Positions 8,996 through 18,683 are shown, counted from the first letter of the stretch. The stretch is 64,000 nt of DNA from Actinomycetota bacterium (GCA_005787345.1 SYBH01000148.1:22147-86146); one strand, 5' to 3'. A program made the numbers and translations. Notes: generated by a model from the sequence alone, not told the origin.

Positions 8996-10051
8996 ATGCG
9001 GATTGTTTTTCTCGCGTGGCGCGACACCGCCCACCCCCAAGCTGGCGGATCCGAAGTCGTCATCGACCAACTTGCGTCGAGACTCACCGAACGCGGACAC
9101 GAGGTTCAGCTTCTTCACGGTGGCCCGTCGGGAAATCACAACTATCGCAGCACAAGCATCGGTGGAAACTATTCGCAGTATCTGTTTGCGCCATTTGCAT
9201 TTTTTCGACACTGCAAGGGTGCCGAGGCCGTCATTGATGTCGAAAACGGGATCCCATTCTTCTCGCCGTTATGGCAACGTAAGCCCGTCATTGGCTTGGT
9301 ACACCACATCCATACCGAGCAATGGGGCATGCAATTTCCCAAGCCAGTAGCTGCGATCGGAAGATGGCTCGAAGGCTGGTTCATGCCCCGCGTGTACCGA
9401 CGTGCGCCGTTCATTTCTGTCTCACCATCGACAACGCGCGGATTGGTTGAGCTCGGCGTTGCACCCACCCAAGTCTCGACCATTGAGATGGGACTCGCTT
9501 TCGACCCCCTTGAGCCATCGCCTTCGGCGGAACCTCGGTTTCTTGTTCTCAGCAGACTTGTTCCCCACAAACGAGTGGAACTGGCCCTCAAAATGTGGGA
9601 AACCGTTCGACCGATCACCGGCGGACAGCTCGTGATCGTGGGCGACGGCCCAGAACTCGACAACCTCTGCTCTATGGCGGGCGCCGATGTGGAGTTCACT
9701 GGATGGGTGGATGACGAACGCAAACGCAGTGAGCTCGCGCAAGCGTGGATTTTGATTCATCCTGCTCACCACGAAGGTTGGGGCACTGTCGTCATGGAAG
9801 CCGCCGCTGCATCCGTCCCCACTCTCGCCTTCGACGTTGACGGGGTACGCGATTCCGTCGCCAACGGAGTCACTGGATACCTCGCCACGAGCGAGAGTGA
9901 CTTTGCTACTCAATGGATCGCGCTGACAACCAACGGCAGCCAGCGAGCCCAAATGGCGACTGCGGCGAAAAACCGAGCATCTGCCTTTACTTGGGATCGC
10001 GCGGTCGACATGTTCGAGGCCGTAGTTCATAAGACGGTTCGAGAGCAATGA
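8996..10051 (+). CDS. Glycosyltransferase family 4
   Basis: This 351-residue protein is a GT-B fold retaining glycosyltransferase. The N-terminal half opens M-R-I-V-F-L and has the Q-A-G-G-S-E-V-V-I-D loop common in GT4 enzymes. The C-terminal half contains L-S-R-L-V-P-H-K-R-V, V-G-D-G-P-E-L, and the E-X7-E-type donor site in H-H-E-G-W-G-T-V-V-M-E-A. It lies 15 bases after the GT2 gene and 22 before the AftD-like gene, so the three probably form one operon for a cell-surface glycan. The exact sugar cannot be told from sequence. Confidence 0.9.
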   Translation: MRIVFLAWRDTAHPQAGGSEVVIDQLASRLTERGHEVQLLHGGPSGNHNYRSTSIGGNYSQYLFAPFAFFRHCKGAEAVIDVENGIPFFSPLWQRKPVIGLVHHIHTEQWGMQFPKPVAAIGRWLEGWFMPRVYRRAPFISVSPSTTRGLVELGVAPTQVSTIEMGLAFDPLEPSPSAEPRFLVLSRLVPHKRVELALKMWETVRPITGGQLVIVGDGPELDNLCSMAGADVEFTGWVDDERKRSELAQAWILIHPAHHEGWGTVVMEAAAASVPTLAFDVDGVRDSVANGVTGYLATSESDFATQWIALTTNGSQRAQMATAAKNRASAFTWDRAVDMFEAVVHKTVREQ

Positions 10052-10073
10052 CCAGGTTCCGGGTCCAGGTCCG

Positions 10074-13000
10074 ATGACCGCTTTGACGTCGGTCCCTGAA
10101 GCCACTCAAGAGTCGACGTTCACTGAATCAGTCACGCCCTCGAAGTGGATCGTGTTTGCGACCCTACCCATCCTGTTCGGAGCATTCGCTCAGCGATTTG
10201 GCGAAATCGTCTACCTGACGCGTCTTGATCGGATCCTTGATCCATCCACAATGGTCGGACGCGGATTCGATTTATGGAATCCCTATTGGGACATGGGTTC
10301 CATCCAATTTCAGCAGAACGGTTATTGGCTTCCAATTGATCTCTGGTTTGGCATAGCGAAAGCACTTCACATCCCTCCGTGGATCAGTGAACGACTTTTC
10401 ATTTACGTCTTCATTGCGCTGGCGCTTTGGGGATTCGTTCGCCTCGCCGACGCGTTCAAAATTGGGCGACCATCGACACGTATCGCTGCGGGATTTGCCT
10501 ATGCAATCTCCCCCGTCATCCTCTCTCGAGTCGGATGGCAATCACCGTTCGCGATGGGACTGGTATTCCTACCTTGGGCGTTACTTCCGCTCGTGCGTGC
10601 GTCCAAAACTGGTTCTACACGAAAGGCCGCCGCGCGTTCGGCGATTGCTATCGCCCTCATGGGTGGTGCAAGCGCGGCTGTCACCATTGCAGTTCTTCCG
10701 CTTCCAGTTCTCTACCTCCTCACACGAACACGCGGACCCCGTCGAGCAAGCCTGCTGCGTTGGTGGGCTGTCGCTGCACCAATGGCCACTCTGTGGTGGC
10801 TCGTTGGCCTCTACCTCTTCGGGAAATACGGACCCGATGTGCTCCAGTACACCGAGTCGGTAAGAACCACAACGGGGCCAACCTCAATTTTCGAAGTTCT
10901 TCGAGGCACGGCTGACTGGGTTTCACGATTGCCCGGCGGCACGAACCCATCGGGATTCTCGCTTTCGCTTCGATCGGTCCCGATTCTCGCCACGTCGATC
11001 GTTGCCGCTGCCGGGTTCGCAGGTCTGGCCAGCCGCCGACTCCCAGAACGAACATTCCTTCTCACGAGTCTCCTCCTCGGCGTTGCTGCCGTTGGCGGCG
11101 GTTTCGGGGGACTCTTTGGAAATCCAGCGACGACCCAGTACCAGGCCTTGCTCGATGGCATCCTCAACGCGTTTCGCAATGTCTACAAATTCCAACCCCT
11201 CATCGCACTTCCGCTTGCATTCGGAGTCGCGCAAGTTCTTTCCGGACTGCTTGATCTGAGGCTGATTGACAATCGAGCGCTCTTCAAGCGCAGCCTCGCC
11301 GCTGGAGCGATAGTCGTGCTTGTACTTGCCTCATGGCCACTTTGGAGAAACTCCCTTACACGCGGTCCTGGCACGACTCAGATTCCATCAGCATGGATTG
11401 AAGCCAACAGTTGGCTTTCAGAAAACTCACCGGGCCGCACTCTTGTGTTACCAGGAATTCCAGACGCGGATTTCGATTGGGGATTCACAGCGCAGATCCC
11501 CATTCAATGGGGATCTGATGTCACGTGGGCAACACGAAGTCAGGCTCCGCTTAGTGGCGAAAACATTATTGAGTACCTCGATGCCATAGAGATAGCCATA
11601 GAACGCGGCGGCGACGCCGGCCTCAGCGATTACCTCCGACGCGGTGGCTTCACCTCAGTCGTCGTTCCCAACGATCAACGCTCAGGGGCATACGGCGCTC
11701 CGCCGCCTGAGACAGTTCGAAACGCAATGACCGCAAGCGGATTCACGCTTACTGCCGCGTTCGGCGATCGTGGATATGGCTTTGGGGACCTTCAACAAAT
11801 AGATATCTACTCGGTGCCCGGCGGCGCCGTTGCGGCCACCTACGCGGCATCGTCAACCACGTGGTTGAGCGGCGATATCGCATCGACACTTTCCGTACCT
11901 ACGTCCGTATTCGGAGATCGCCCGTACCTACTTTCCCGCGATCGCATTCCATCACCTTTGCTTGCGTCCCAGTGGATCATCACCGACGGCAACCGGGCGT
12001 CGACAATTGACTATGGGCTCAATCGCAACAACAAAAGCTACATCCACGGTTCAAACAACGACGTTGTCCCTGCCGGTCAAGATCCAACGGGTCGCACCTA
12101 CCAAGAACTCGACGGTTTCGCTTCGGTCACTGCTTCGAGTGTTGGCCCTGGAATGTTCGTAGCCAATATCCCCGCTTTTGATCCGGCGAAAATTCTGGAT
12201 GGCGACGCGAACACCTGGTGGGTTCCACGCCGGATCGAAGTCGATGGATTCAATGCCTGGGGACCAGTCGATCCCACTGTCGAGGCAAAATTCACAACGC
12301 CGACAATGGTGGATCAGCTTGACGTCGCGCTCTTCATCGGCCCATACGCAACGCTTTCACCCATCGACGTCACCGTTCATACCGACGCCGGCACCGCGAC
12401 CACCACACTGCTACCAATTCAAACCAGGCAGCCCCTCAAAGTCATTCCCGGCATTACGAGTTCGGTCAAGGTTTCCATCGCCCGCAGTTCCTATTTCGCG
12501 ATTGACGACGTCATCGGGATTCGTGAGCTGGCTCTTCCAGGAACGCCGGTCACCCCCCGCCTCGTCGTTCCCAGTCAACTCAACAATCAGTTCTCAACTC
12601 CGGGGTCTCCTGACCCTGCATGGGTGTTCACCCGTAACCGCGCCGCCACATCACCCATCGTTTCGCTCAACTCTGAATCCCAGATCTCTCGAAAATTCTC
12701 GGTTCCGAAAATCGGTCAGTTCCGACTCCTTGCTTCCGCTTCATCGACGAAGGGTCAGCCACTTCTCCGCTGGCTCGGAAGCACACCAGATTTTTCAGTG
12801 ACTGCGGACTCCACCTGGGGCGAAAATCCAAAAGCAGGTCCTCGTAACCTCGTTGATAGCGACACCTCCACTCATTGGCGCAGCGGAAACGACATCACCG
12901 AAGGCGGTGGCAATTCACTCATCGACATGAGATGGAGCGAACCTCGATCGATTTCATCGCTCGTCCTTGTCCGTGGCAACGACGAAGCAATGCCGCAAGA

Positions 13001-14150
13001 CATTGTGATCTACGCGGGTGCGGAAGCCCGCAGCGCCCCTGTCGCCGCCGACGGCACCGTCACGTTCGAACCAATAACGACGAACTCTCTCACTCTTCGC
13101 GTCAACTACGCGCCCGTCCCCTTGGACGACAGAACCTCTTCACGAGTGATGGGTTTCGGCTCAATTGACGTACCGGCTCTTTCCGATCTTTATCCAGGAC
13201 CCATCGATCGCTCGGTGCCGTACGTCGCTTCCTGCGATGCAGGGCCCAAAGTTGCTATCGGTTCGGCCGCACTTTCCTATTCCGTCGCCACAACGGCGGG
13301 CGCACTGATCGACGGCACTCCCTTCGATCTTGTTCCGTGCGGAACCGAAAACGTGGCTCTCAATGCGGGTGTGACGCTTCTCGACACATCAAGCGGTTCA
13401 TCTCTCGTGACCGTCAATCAACTCGTGCTTGGTAATTCACCGACGATGGCAGCGCCAACTGGATTGCCACGCGGACTCAACGTTGATCATTGGGGAACAA
13501 ACGACCGCACGGTCACGGTGGCGGGTGGAACCGAAGGGCTTCTCGTCGTCAACGAAGCATTCAATGAAGGATGGGAGGCAACGATCAATGGAATAACACT
13601 CATGCCTCTCAAGATTGACGGCTGGCGCCAGGCGTTCATCGTGCCCGAGGGCGATGGCGGCACGGTGGTTCTGCGTTTCGCACCTGACCGCATCTTCAAA
13701 CTCGGCACCGCCTTTGGATTATTCACGTTGCTCGCAGTTCTCGTGATGGCTCTCTGGCCGGACCGAAAGAAACGCCAACTCGACGCGCTCAAGGAAGGAC
13801 AACCAGCGAAAGCGCTTCTCATCGCTGGTGTCGCTATCGGCGCTGTGTGGTGCACCGGCATTGGCGCTGTGCTTGTTCTACCGGCGTGGTGGCTGCGAAA
13901 TCACCGTCGCTCGTGGCTCGCACCAATCGCATTTCTCTCGATGAGTGCCGCTGGCGTACTCGTCGTTCTCGGCAAGAGGATCGTCGACTACCCCTCAAAC
14001 CTTTGGGGTGCCGCGTCGTACCCCGTGAGCGCACTCGCAGCCATAGCGTTCCTGTCTGCCCTCGTGACACTTCTGCCGCGACGAGATGACGCAACTGAGC
14101 AATCCCCCGAGATGACTTTGGCAGGCGCCGCAGCCGAAACCACCGGCTAA
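10074..14150 (+). CDS. AftD-like alpha-(1->3)-arabinofuranosyltransferase family membrane protein (DUF3367)
   Basis: This is a 1358-residue GT-C type protein. The first ~430 residues hold many hydrophobic helices after an extracytoplasmic loop containing N-P-Y-W-D-M-G, as in polyprenyl-phosphate-sugar-dependent transferases. The middle ~750 residues are predicted extracytoplasmic and include discoidin/F5-8-C-like segments (I-L-D-G-D-A-N-T-W-W and L-V-D-S-D-T-S-T-H-W-R). Further helices follow near residues 1205-1340. Size, topology and discoidin module match mycobacterial AftD, which branches arabinan in the cell envelope. Family membership is read from this layout. Whether this organism makes arabinogalactan is not shown. 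ATG 10074 follows an AGGT ribosome-like site. Confidence 0.85.
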   Translation: MTALTSVPEATQESTFTESVTPSKWIVFATLPILFGAFAQRFGEIVYLTRLDRILDPSTMVGRGFDLWNPYWDMGSIQFQQNGYWLPIDLWFGIAKALHIPPWISERLFIYVFIALALWGFVRLADAFKIGRPSTRIAAGFAYAISPVILSRVGWQSPFAMGLVFLPWALLPLVRASKTGSTRKAAARSAIAIALMGGASAAVTIAVLPLPVLYLLTRTRGPRRASLLRWWAVAAPMATLWWLVGLYLFGKYGPDVLQYTESVRTTTGPTSIFEVLRGTADWVSRLPGGTNPSGFSLSLRSVPILATSIVAAAGFAGLASRRLPERTFLLTSLLLGVAAVGGGFGGLFGNPATTQYQALLDGILNAFRNVYKFQPLIALPLAFGVAQVLSGLLDLRLIDNRALFKRSLAAGAIVVLVLASWPLWRNSLTRGPGTTQIPSAWIEANSWLSENSPGRTLVLPGIPDADFDWGFTAQIPIQWGSDVTWATRSQAPLSGENIIEYLDAIEIAIERGGDAGLSDYLRRGGFTSVVVPNDQRSGAYGAPPPETVRNAMTASGFTLTAAFGDRGYGFGDLQQIDIYSVPGGAVAATYAASSTTWLSGDIASTLSVPTSVFGDRPYLLSRDRIPSPLLASQWIITDGNRASTIDYGLNRNNKSYIHGSNNDVVPAGQDPTGRTYQELDGFASVTASSVGPGMFVANIPAFDPAKILDGDANTWWVPRRIEVDGFNAWGPVDPTVEAKFTTPTMVDQLDVALFIGPYATLSPIDVTVHTDAGTATTTLLPIQTRQPLKVIPGITSSVKVSIARSSYFAIDDVIGIRELALPGTPVTPRLVVPSQLNNQFSTPGSPDPAWVFTRNRAATSPIVSLNSESQISRKFSVPKIGQFRLLASASSTKGQPLLRWLGSTPDFSVTADSTWGENPKAGPRNLVDSDTSTHWRSGNDITEGGGNSLIDMRWSEPRSISSLVLVRGNDEAMPQDIVIYAGAEARSAPVAADGTVTFEPITTNSLTLRVNYAPVPLDDRTSSRVMGFGSIDVPALSDLYPGPIDRSVPYVASCDAGPKVAIGSAALSYSVATTAGALIDGTPFDLVPCGTENVALNAGVTLLDTSSGSSLVTVNQLVLGNSPTMAAPTGLPRGLNVDHWGTNDRTVTVAGGTEGLLVVNEAFNEGWEATINGITLMPLKIDGWRQAFIVPEGDGGTVVLRFAPDRIFKLGTAFGLFTLLAVLVMALWPDRKKRQLDALKEGQPAKALLIAGVAIGAVWCTGIGAVLVLPAWWLRNHRRSWLAPIAFLSMSAAGVLVVLGKRIVDYPSNLWGAASYPVSALAAIAFLSALVTLLPRRDDATEQSPEMTLAGAAAETTG

Positions 14151-14160
14151 CTGCTCGTTG

Positions 14161-14244
14161 TGCCCGGAGTGGGATTTGAACCCACAAGCCCCGAAAGGCC
14201 GGGGGGTTTAAGCCCCCTGCGTCTGCCAATTCCGCCATCCGGGC
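14161..14244 (-). tRNA. tRNA-Leu (anticodon UAA)
   Basis: The minus strand folds as a class II tRNA of 84 bases. It has a 7-bp acceptor stem GCCCGGA/TCCGGGC, a T arm with TTCAAAT, a 5-bp G/C anticodon stem with loop CTTAAAC (anticodon TAA), and a long variable arm built on GGCC-TTTC-GGGGC, diagnostic of Leu/Ser/Tyr. The discriminator base is A, as expected for leucine. CCA is not encoded. Confidence 0.95.
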
Positions 14245-14294
14245 TGGAATGGGACAACGGTACCGCCCCATTCAGCGGAGCTCAGCCGCAAGGA

Positions 14295-14726
14295 CTACGC
14301 CACCCGTGTCTGCGGCTGCCCAGCAGGCTGCGGGGCCCTGCGAGCGGCGTGGCCGGCTGCAGATCGCCCGGAGCGACGCTGACCCTGACGTGAGGGCTCC
14401 AACGGTTCGCTTCCGCGCATGACGTCGGCCTCGACCGCGCCCCACAGCACGGTGCGAGCTGCGCCCGCTGTCGGCCCACTGAGAGCGTTGGCAACGAGCA
14501 CGCCGTCGATCATGTCGGCCAGCACTGAGACCCACGGCCGACCTTTGATGCGAACAGACACGGTGACAGCCTCGACCCCAGCAGCGTCGACCTGGCGCTT
14601 CATGGTGCGATCGACGCCCTCGAGCCGCGGCGGACTGCGGAAACTTGGCACCACAAGCCCTGCGGCGCGCGCCACCTCGCCAAGTGATCGGGCGGCGGCT
14701 GCGAACCGCAGCGAAGAAGCTTCCAT
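14295..14726 (-). CDS. Hypothetical protein
   Basis: I do not recognise this 143-residue protein. It is Ala/Arg-rich. A middle part looks foldable (V-E-A-V-T-V-S-V-R-I-K-G-R-P-W-V-S-V-L-A-D-M), and the C-terminal ~40 residues are basic, glutamine- and proline-rich and probably disordered. The frame stays open upstream to 14981, but the ATG at 14726 is the most sensible start because the nuclease gene starts divergently at 14797. It lies between that gene and tRNA-Leu. It may be a real conserved gene, but the biased composition leaves room for a chance open frame. Confidence 0.5.
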   Translation of the reverse strand: MEASSLRFAAAARSLGEVARAAGLVVPSFRSPPRLEGVDRTMKRQVDAAGVEAVTVSVRIKGRPWVSVLADMIDGVLVANALSGPTAGAARTVLWGAVEADVMRGSEPLEPSRQGQRRSGRSAAGHAARRAPQPAGQPQTRVA

Positions 14727-14796
14727 GGCCGCGATGATGCCGGAGAGGTGTGACAGTCCCTGCCCGTGTCCGAACCGCTCCGTACGATGCAACGAA

Positions 14797-15759
14797 ATGA
14801 CTGACGCTGAGACTCCGCTCAATCCCGCGCAACAAGAGGTCCTCGACCTTCTTGGCGCCGCCCCCGATGATCGTCCGTCATTCCCGCCCACCCTCAAGGC
14901 CACCCTGCGCGCCGACCTTGAAGACGCGCTTGCCGACCTCGTAAGCGAGATCAGTCCCGAGGCGCCCCTCTTCGTCAACAAGCACGACCTCTCGATGGTT
15001 CATGGCTGCGAACTTCGCCATCTGGCCGAGAAGGAAACGCCGTTCGAATGGAGCCCTCCTCTCGCCCGTGGAACCATCGCCCATAAAGCCATCGAACTTT
15101 CGATGCATCAGCGGCGGCGACCCATTCCACTTGAACTCGTCGACGAAGCGATGAACCGACTCGAACGCTCAGACGATTCCATCTCGGGCTGGCTCGCTAC
15201 CTGTTCTGAAACCGATCGGGCCGAGTTGCGAGCCTTTGCCAATGAACGCGTCGCAACGTTCCTCGAATGCTTCCCGCCGATCAAGCCCGGCTGGTCGCCG
15301 GTCACCGAAGCGCGCATGCGCCTTGAGCTTCTTGATCATCGCATCGTGATCTCGGGCCGATCAGACCTCACGTTGGGTCGCGCCGATGGCCTCACCGCCG
15401 GCAAAGTCATCATCGATTTCAAAACCGGTTCGATGTCGCCATCGCATCTTGACGATTTACGCCTCTACTCCCTACTCGAAACAATGCGCATCGGAACGCC
15501 ACCTCGGCTCGCCGCTTCGTACTACCTCGATGCCGGTGTCGCTCAAGCCGAAGCAATCACCGAAGGAGTCCTGCACTCGGCCGTTGCGCGCACTGCCGAC
15601 GGCATTCGAAAACTGCACGAACTGTCTGTCGGCACTCGAGCTCCGGTCGTGCGCCCCAGTTGGGGATGTCGCTGGTGCCCGATTCGCACCACCTGCGCAC
15701 AGGGCATGGCGCATCTCGGCGAACTCGACGAAGACAATGAACGTTTCGACGAGGATTGA
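14797..15759 (+). CDS. RecB-like PD-(D/E)XK nuclease with iron-sulfur cysteine motif
   Basis: This 320-residue protein has the ordered motifs of RecB/Cas4/AddB-type nucleases: G-T-I-A-H (His96), an acidic S-G-R-S-D-L strand near residue 195, and I-D-F-K-T-G near 212 with the catalytic D-X-K. One cysteine stands before the core (C71) and three after it (C-X2-C-X5-C at 291, 294 and 300), the spacing of the 4Fe-4S staple in AddB, Dna2 and Cas4. It is therefore probably a single-strand-directed DNA nuclease. No helicase or cas gene is adjacent, so it appears to act as a stand-alone protein or with partners elsewhere. The start ATG fits the family N-terminus. Confidence 0.85.
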   Translation: MTDAETPLNPAQQEVLDLLGAAPDDRPSFPPTLKATLRADLEDALADLVSEISPEAPLFVNKHDLSMVHGCELRHLAEKETPFEWSPPLARGTIAHKAIELSMHQRRRPIPLELVDEAMNRLERSDDSISGWLATCSETDRAELRAFANERVATFLECFPPIKPGWSPVTEARMRLELLDHRIVISGRSDLTLGRADGLTAGKVIIDFKTGSMSPSHLDDLRLYSLLETMRIGTPPRLAASYYLDAGVAQAEAITEGVLHSAVARTADGIRKLHELSVGTRAPVVRPSWGCRWCPIRTTCAQGMAHLGELDEDNERFDED

Positions 15760-15776
15760 ATCTCGAACGACGAGGC

Positions 15777-17108
15777 TTAGATCGGATCGATAGCGGCTTC
15801 GGTTGCTTCCGCTTCAGCAATATGCAGCGCATCTTCAGCGCCGAATTCGTGATCAACGGCATCCATTGTTGAAAGTCGGTTGAGAACAAAGCGCATCACA
15901 ACAAACACCGCCAAGAACAGTGCACCTGCACCGGCGACGGTCTTTTGAACTCCGATGGCATCGACCAGCCAACCTTGAATGAGTGCGCCAAACGGAACAG
16001 CAGCGGTGAGAACCATCAGATAAAGCGCCATGGTTCGCCCGCGCATCTCTTCTTTGACCTGCAATTGCACGGTGGTGTTGAGGCTGGCGGTAATGCCGAG
16101 GTAACCAGCACCGGCAACGAGCAATGCTGCAGCGCCAACAAGGACGATTGGGGCAGCTCCGAGGGCCACAAGGGCCACTCCGTACGCGACCATCGAGACT
16201 GTCAATACCCGACTACGACTGGCTCGGCTGCCGCGTCCCGCAACGATCGGCGCAACGATGATTGCACCGGCGCCCATGCACCCGGCAAGAAGCCCGTACG
16301 CGCCGTCTCCGATTTTGTACACATCGGTTGCAAACACAACGAGCAGGTTGAACAACGGACCGCCGAGCAATCCCAGTGAGCACACCACGATGAGGCAAGT
16401 AACGATGCCGGGCACAGTCCGGACATAACGCATCGCTTCGCGCATTTCCGCAATGGGCCGCGGCTTGCCGACTTTCACCGCGCGCACAAGTGGCGGAACG
16501 GAAATAACGAGCAAACCACCGACCATCGCGAGAAACGAAACCGCGTTGATAAAGAAACACCAGCCCACGCCCAATGTTGCGAGGACGATACCGCCAAGCG
16601 CAGGTCCAAACGCTCGGGCGGCGTTGAACTGTGCAGAGTTCAACGTCACTGCGTTCAAGAGGTGTTCACGCGGAACCAATTCGGTGACGAATGATTGCCA
16701 CGCGGCAACGGTGAAACCACCTGCGAATGCACCAAGCGTGAGGATCACCAAGAAAAAGGCAATATTCCGCACACCTTCGATCCATACGATCCAAAGCACC
16801 AATGTGATTGCCGCTTGGATCAGGCCACCGATGATCAGAACCTTCCGACGATCGAAGCGATCTGCAACTGATCCTGCGTACGGTCCTGTAATCACCATCG
16901 GTGCGTAGGCGAGGAATCCGGCAAACCCAAGCCACGCGCCACTCCCAGTGATTGTGTAGATCACATAGGGGACAGCCACCATCTGCAGCCAAGATCCGCT
17001 GCTCGAAAGCAGCGACGCGCTCCACATCCAGCGAAAGTTGCGATAGCGAAACGCAACAAATGCTCCATCAGGTTTTACTTGAGGGCGACCTGTCGCCGCA
17101 TCGCTCAC
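15777..17108 (-). CDS. MFS transporter (EntS/MFS_3-type)
   Basis: This 443-residue protein has twelve predicted hydrophobic helices. The N-terminal F-R-Y-R-N-F-R-W-M-W-S-A segment and the A-D-R-F-D-R-R-K-V loop between helices 2 and 3 are typical of the MFS_3/enterobactin-exporter-like group. It should be a proton-driven exporter in the cytoplasmic membrane, with an unknown substrate. The GTG at 17108 overlaps the stop of the acetyltransferase gene by 4 bases (GTGA), which supports this start and translational coupling. It is the last gene of the minus-strand chain that begins with the MobA-like gene. Confidence 0.9.
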   Translation of the reverse strand: MSDAATGRPQVKPDGAFVAFRYRNFRWMWSASLLSSSGSWLQMVAVPYVIYTITGSGAWLGFAGFLAYAPMVITGPYAGSVADRFDRRKVLIIGGLIQAAITLVLWIVWIEGVRNIAFFLVILTLGAFAGGFTVAAWQSFVTELVPREHLLNAVTLNSAQFNAARAFGPALGGIVLATLGVGWCFFINAVSFLAMVGGLLVISVPPLVRAVKVGKPRPIAEMREAMRYVRTVPGIVTCLIVVCSLGLLGGPLFNLLVVFATDVYKIGDGAYGLLAGCMGAGAIIVAPIVAGRGSRASRSRVLTVSMVAYGVALVALGAAPIVLVGAAALLVAGAGYLGITASLNTTVQLQVKEEMRGRTMALYLMVLTAAVPFGALIQGWLVDAIGVQKTVAGAGALFLAVFVVMRFVLNRLSTMDAVDHEFGAEDALHIAEAEATEAAIDPI

Positions 17109-17695
17109 GAGAGCCAGGCCTCGCACAATGATGGGCCGCGTTCGAGCCAGTCTTCGAATGTGATGCCATAACGAACGTGGTCTTCCCAGTTTCCATTGAT
17201 CTCAAGGAATCCCTTCGCGAGACCTTCATCGCGTAGTTCTAACTTTTCGACGACCCGACGACTCGCGCCATTGCGAGGAACAATCGCGATTTCGAGACGG
17301 TGCAAGTGGAGATCATCGAAGCAGTACTTCGCCAGCACAACAACGGCTTCAGGGGTGTAGCCCTGACCAGCGCGCGCTTCGTCGATCCAGTAACCAATAC
17401 TTCCGGCCTGGAACGGGCCCCGCTGCACCGCCGACAAGTTGATCTCGCCGGAAAATTCGCCTTCGACGAAAATGCCGAATCCATAGCCAGAGCCCAATTG
17501 GCGCTCCCGCTGTCGAGAGTTGCAACGGATCGTGAATGCTTCTCGATCCTCAATGACATCAGGGGCGCCCGGAGGGCGAGTTGGCTCCCACTTTGTGAGC
17601 CACTCGCTATTTCGTCGTCGAACTTCACGCCATGCGGGGAAATCAGCCGCCACGAGCGGACGAAGCAGTACTCGACGTCCGAACAATGTGGTCAC
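17105..17695 (-). CDS. GNAT N-acetyltransferase, RimJ/RimL-like
   Basis: This is a GNAT fold acetyltransferase of about 196 residues. It opens F-G-R-R-V-L-L-R-P-L, has I-G-Y-W-I-D-E-A and the acetyl-CoA loop R-A-G-Q-G-Y-T-P-E-A, then L-H-R-L-E-I-A-I-V-P-R-N and the RimJ-type closing R-Y-G-I-T-F-E-D-W. Such enzymes acetylate N-termini of ribosomal or other proteins. GTG 17695 is chosen because AGGA lies 9 bases upstream and the first strand starts there; ATG 17725 is the alternative. It sits between ppx and the MFS gene and overlaps the latter by 4 bases. Confidence 0.87.
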   Translation of the reverse strand: MTTLFGRRVLLRPLVAADFPAWREVRRRNSEWLTKWEPTRPPGAPDVIEDREAFTIRCNSRQRERQLGSGYGFGIFVEGEFSGEINLSAVQRGPFQAGSIGYWIDEARAGQGYTPEAVVVLAKYCFDDLHLHRLEIAIVPRNGASRRVVEKLELRDEGLAKGFLEINGNWEDHVRYGITFEDWLERGPSLCEAWLS

Positions 17696-17765
17696 GAGAG
17701 GCGATCCTAGCGACCAACCCCGCATCCACGATTCGTCCCCGCCAGCACCCCAGAGGCGTCTTTCG

Positions 17766-18683
17766 TCAGGAACCGGAGAGAAGCGACATGGCCAGCCCGT
17801 CGAGTATGTCTGATTCTGAAACCAGACATTCGGCGAGACCAAACCGTCGCATCGTCGCCACCAAAACACAGAGGCCACCAACAATGACGTCGGCTCGTTG
17901 CTCCTCAAGTCCGGGATTTTCTTTGCGCTCTTCGATCGACTCGGTGGCCAACGTTCGAAATACGTCTTCGACAGCCGGACGAGTAAGAACCAGATGATGA
18001 ATCTTTTCGCGGTCGTACTCAGCCAAACCCAGTTCTACTGACGCAGTGTTGCTCACGGTTCCAGCAAGACCCACGAATGTCTGGGCCTCACTCAATTCCG
18101 GAATCTCGCGCAGCACATCGTCGAGATGAATATCGATGACAGAAAGTGCCTGTGAGAGTTCTTCAGCCGTGGGTGGATCATGATGAAGCCATGCTTCAGT
18201 CATCCGCACGCAACCGATGTCAACTGAGATGGTTGATTCAGCTTCGGTGGTTCCGAAAACAAACTCCGTCGAACCACCACCAATGTCGCAAACAAGGAAC
18301 GGGCCGAGTGCGGGATCCAGATCCGCTGTTGCGCCAAGAAAAGAAAGGCGGCCTTCTTCTTCGCCGGAGATGACTTCCGGCATGACGCCCAATATGTCCT
18401 TGGCCGCGTTAAAGAATTCTTCGCGGTTTGATGCATCGCGGGATGCGGAAGTCGCTGCCATACGGATGCGCGTCGCGCCATGCCGGTCGATGACTTCTCG
18501 GTACTCACGCAGCACTGCAAGCGTTCGTTCGATTGCTGCTGGATCGAGACGTCCGGTGGCGTCGACGCCCTGACCAAGCCGTGTGATGCGCATCAATCGC
18601 TCGATCTGTGTTTTGCCATCGACAGTGATGAGCAGTCGAACCGAATTCGTGCCGCAATCAATTGCTGCAACTGGGGTAGTCAT
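17766..18683 (-). CDS. ppx: Ppx/GppA exopolyphosphatase family protein
   Basis: This 305-residue protein belongs to the ASKHA-fold Ppx/GppA family. Visible motifs are the first phosphate loop A-I-D-C-G-T-N-S-V-R, the catalytic-loop region S-G-E-E-E-G-R-L-S, and the second phosphate loop D-I-G-G-G-S-T-E-F. It hydrolyses terminal phosphate of polyphosphate and possibly pppGpp. The length matches the short actinobacterial Ppx (Rv1026-like), which lacks the extra C-terminal domains of E. coli Ppx. Its ATG overlaps the DUF501 stop by 4 bases. DUF501-ppx is a conserved actinobacterial pair. Confidence 0.93.
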   Translation of the reverse strand: MTTPVAAIDCGTNSVRLLITVDGKTQIERLMRITRLGQGVDATGRLDPAAIERTLAVLREYREVIDRHGATRIRMAATSASRDASNREEFFNAAKDILGVMPEVISGEEEGRLSFLGATADLDPALGPFLVCDIGGGSTEFVFGTTEAESTISVDIGCVRMTEAWLHHDPPTAEELSQALSVIDIHLDDVLREIPELSEAQTFVGLAGTVSNTASVELGLAEYDREKIHHLVLTRPAVEDVFRTLATESIEERKENPGLEEQRADVIVGGLCVLVATMRRFGLAECLVSESDILDGLAMSLLSGS

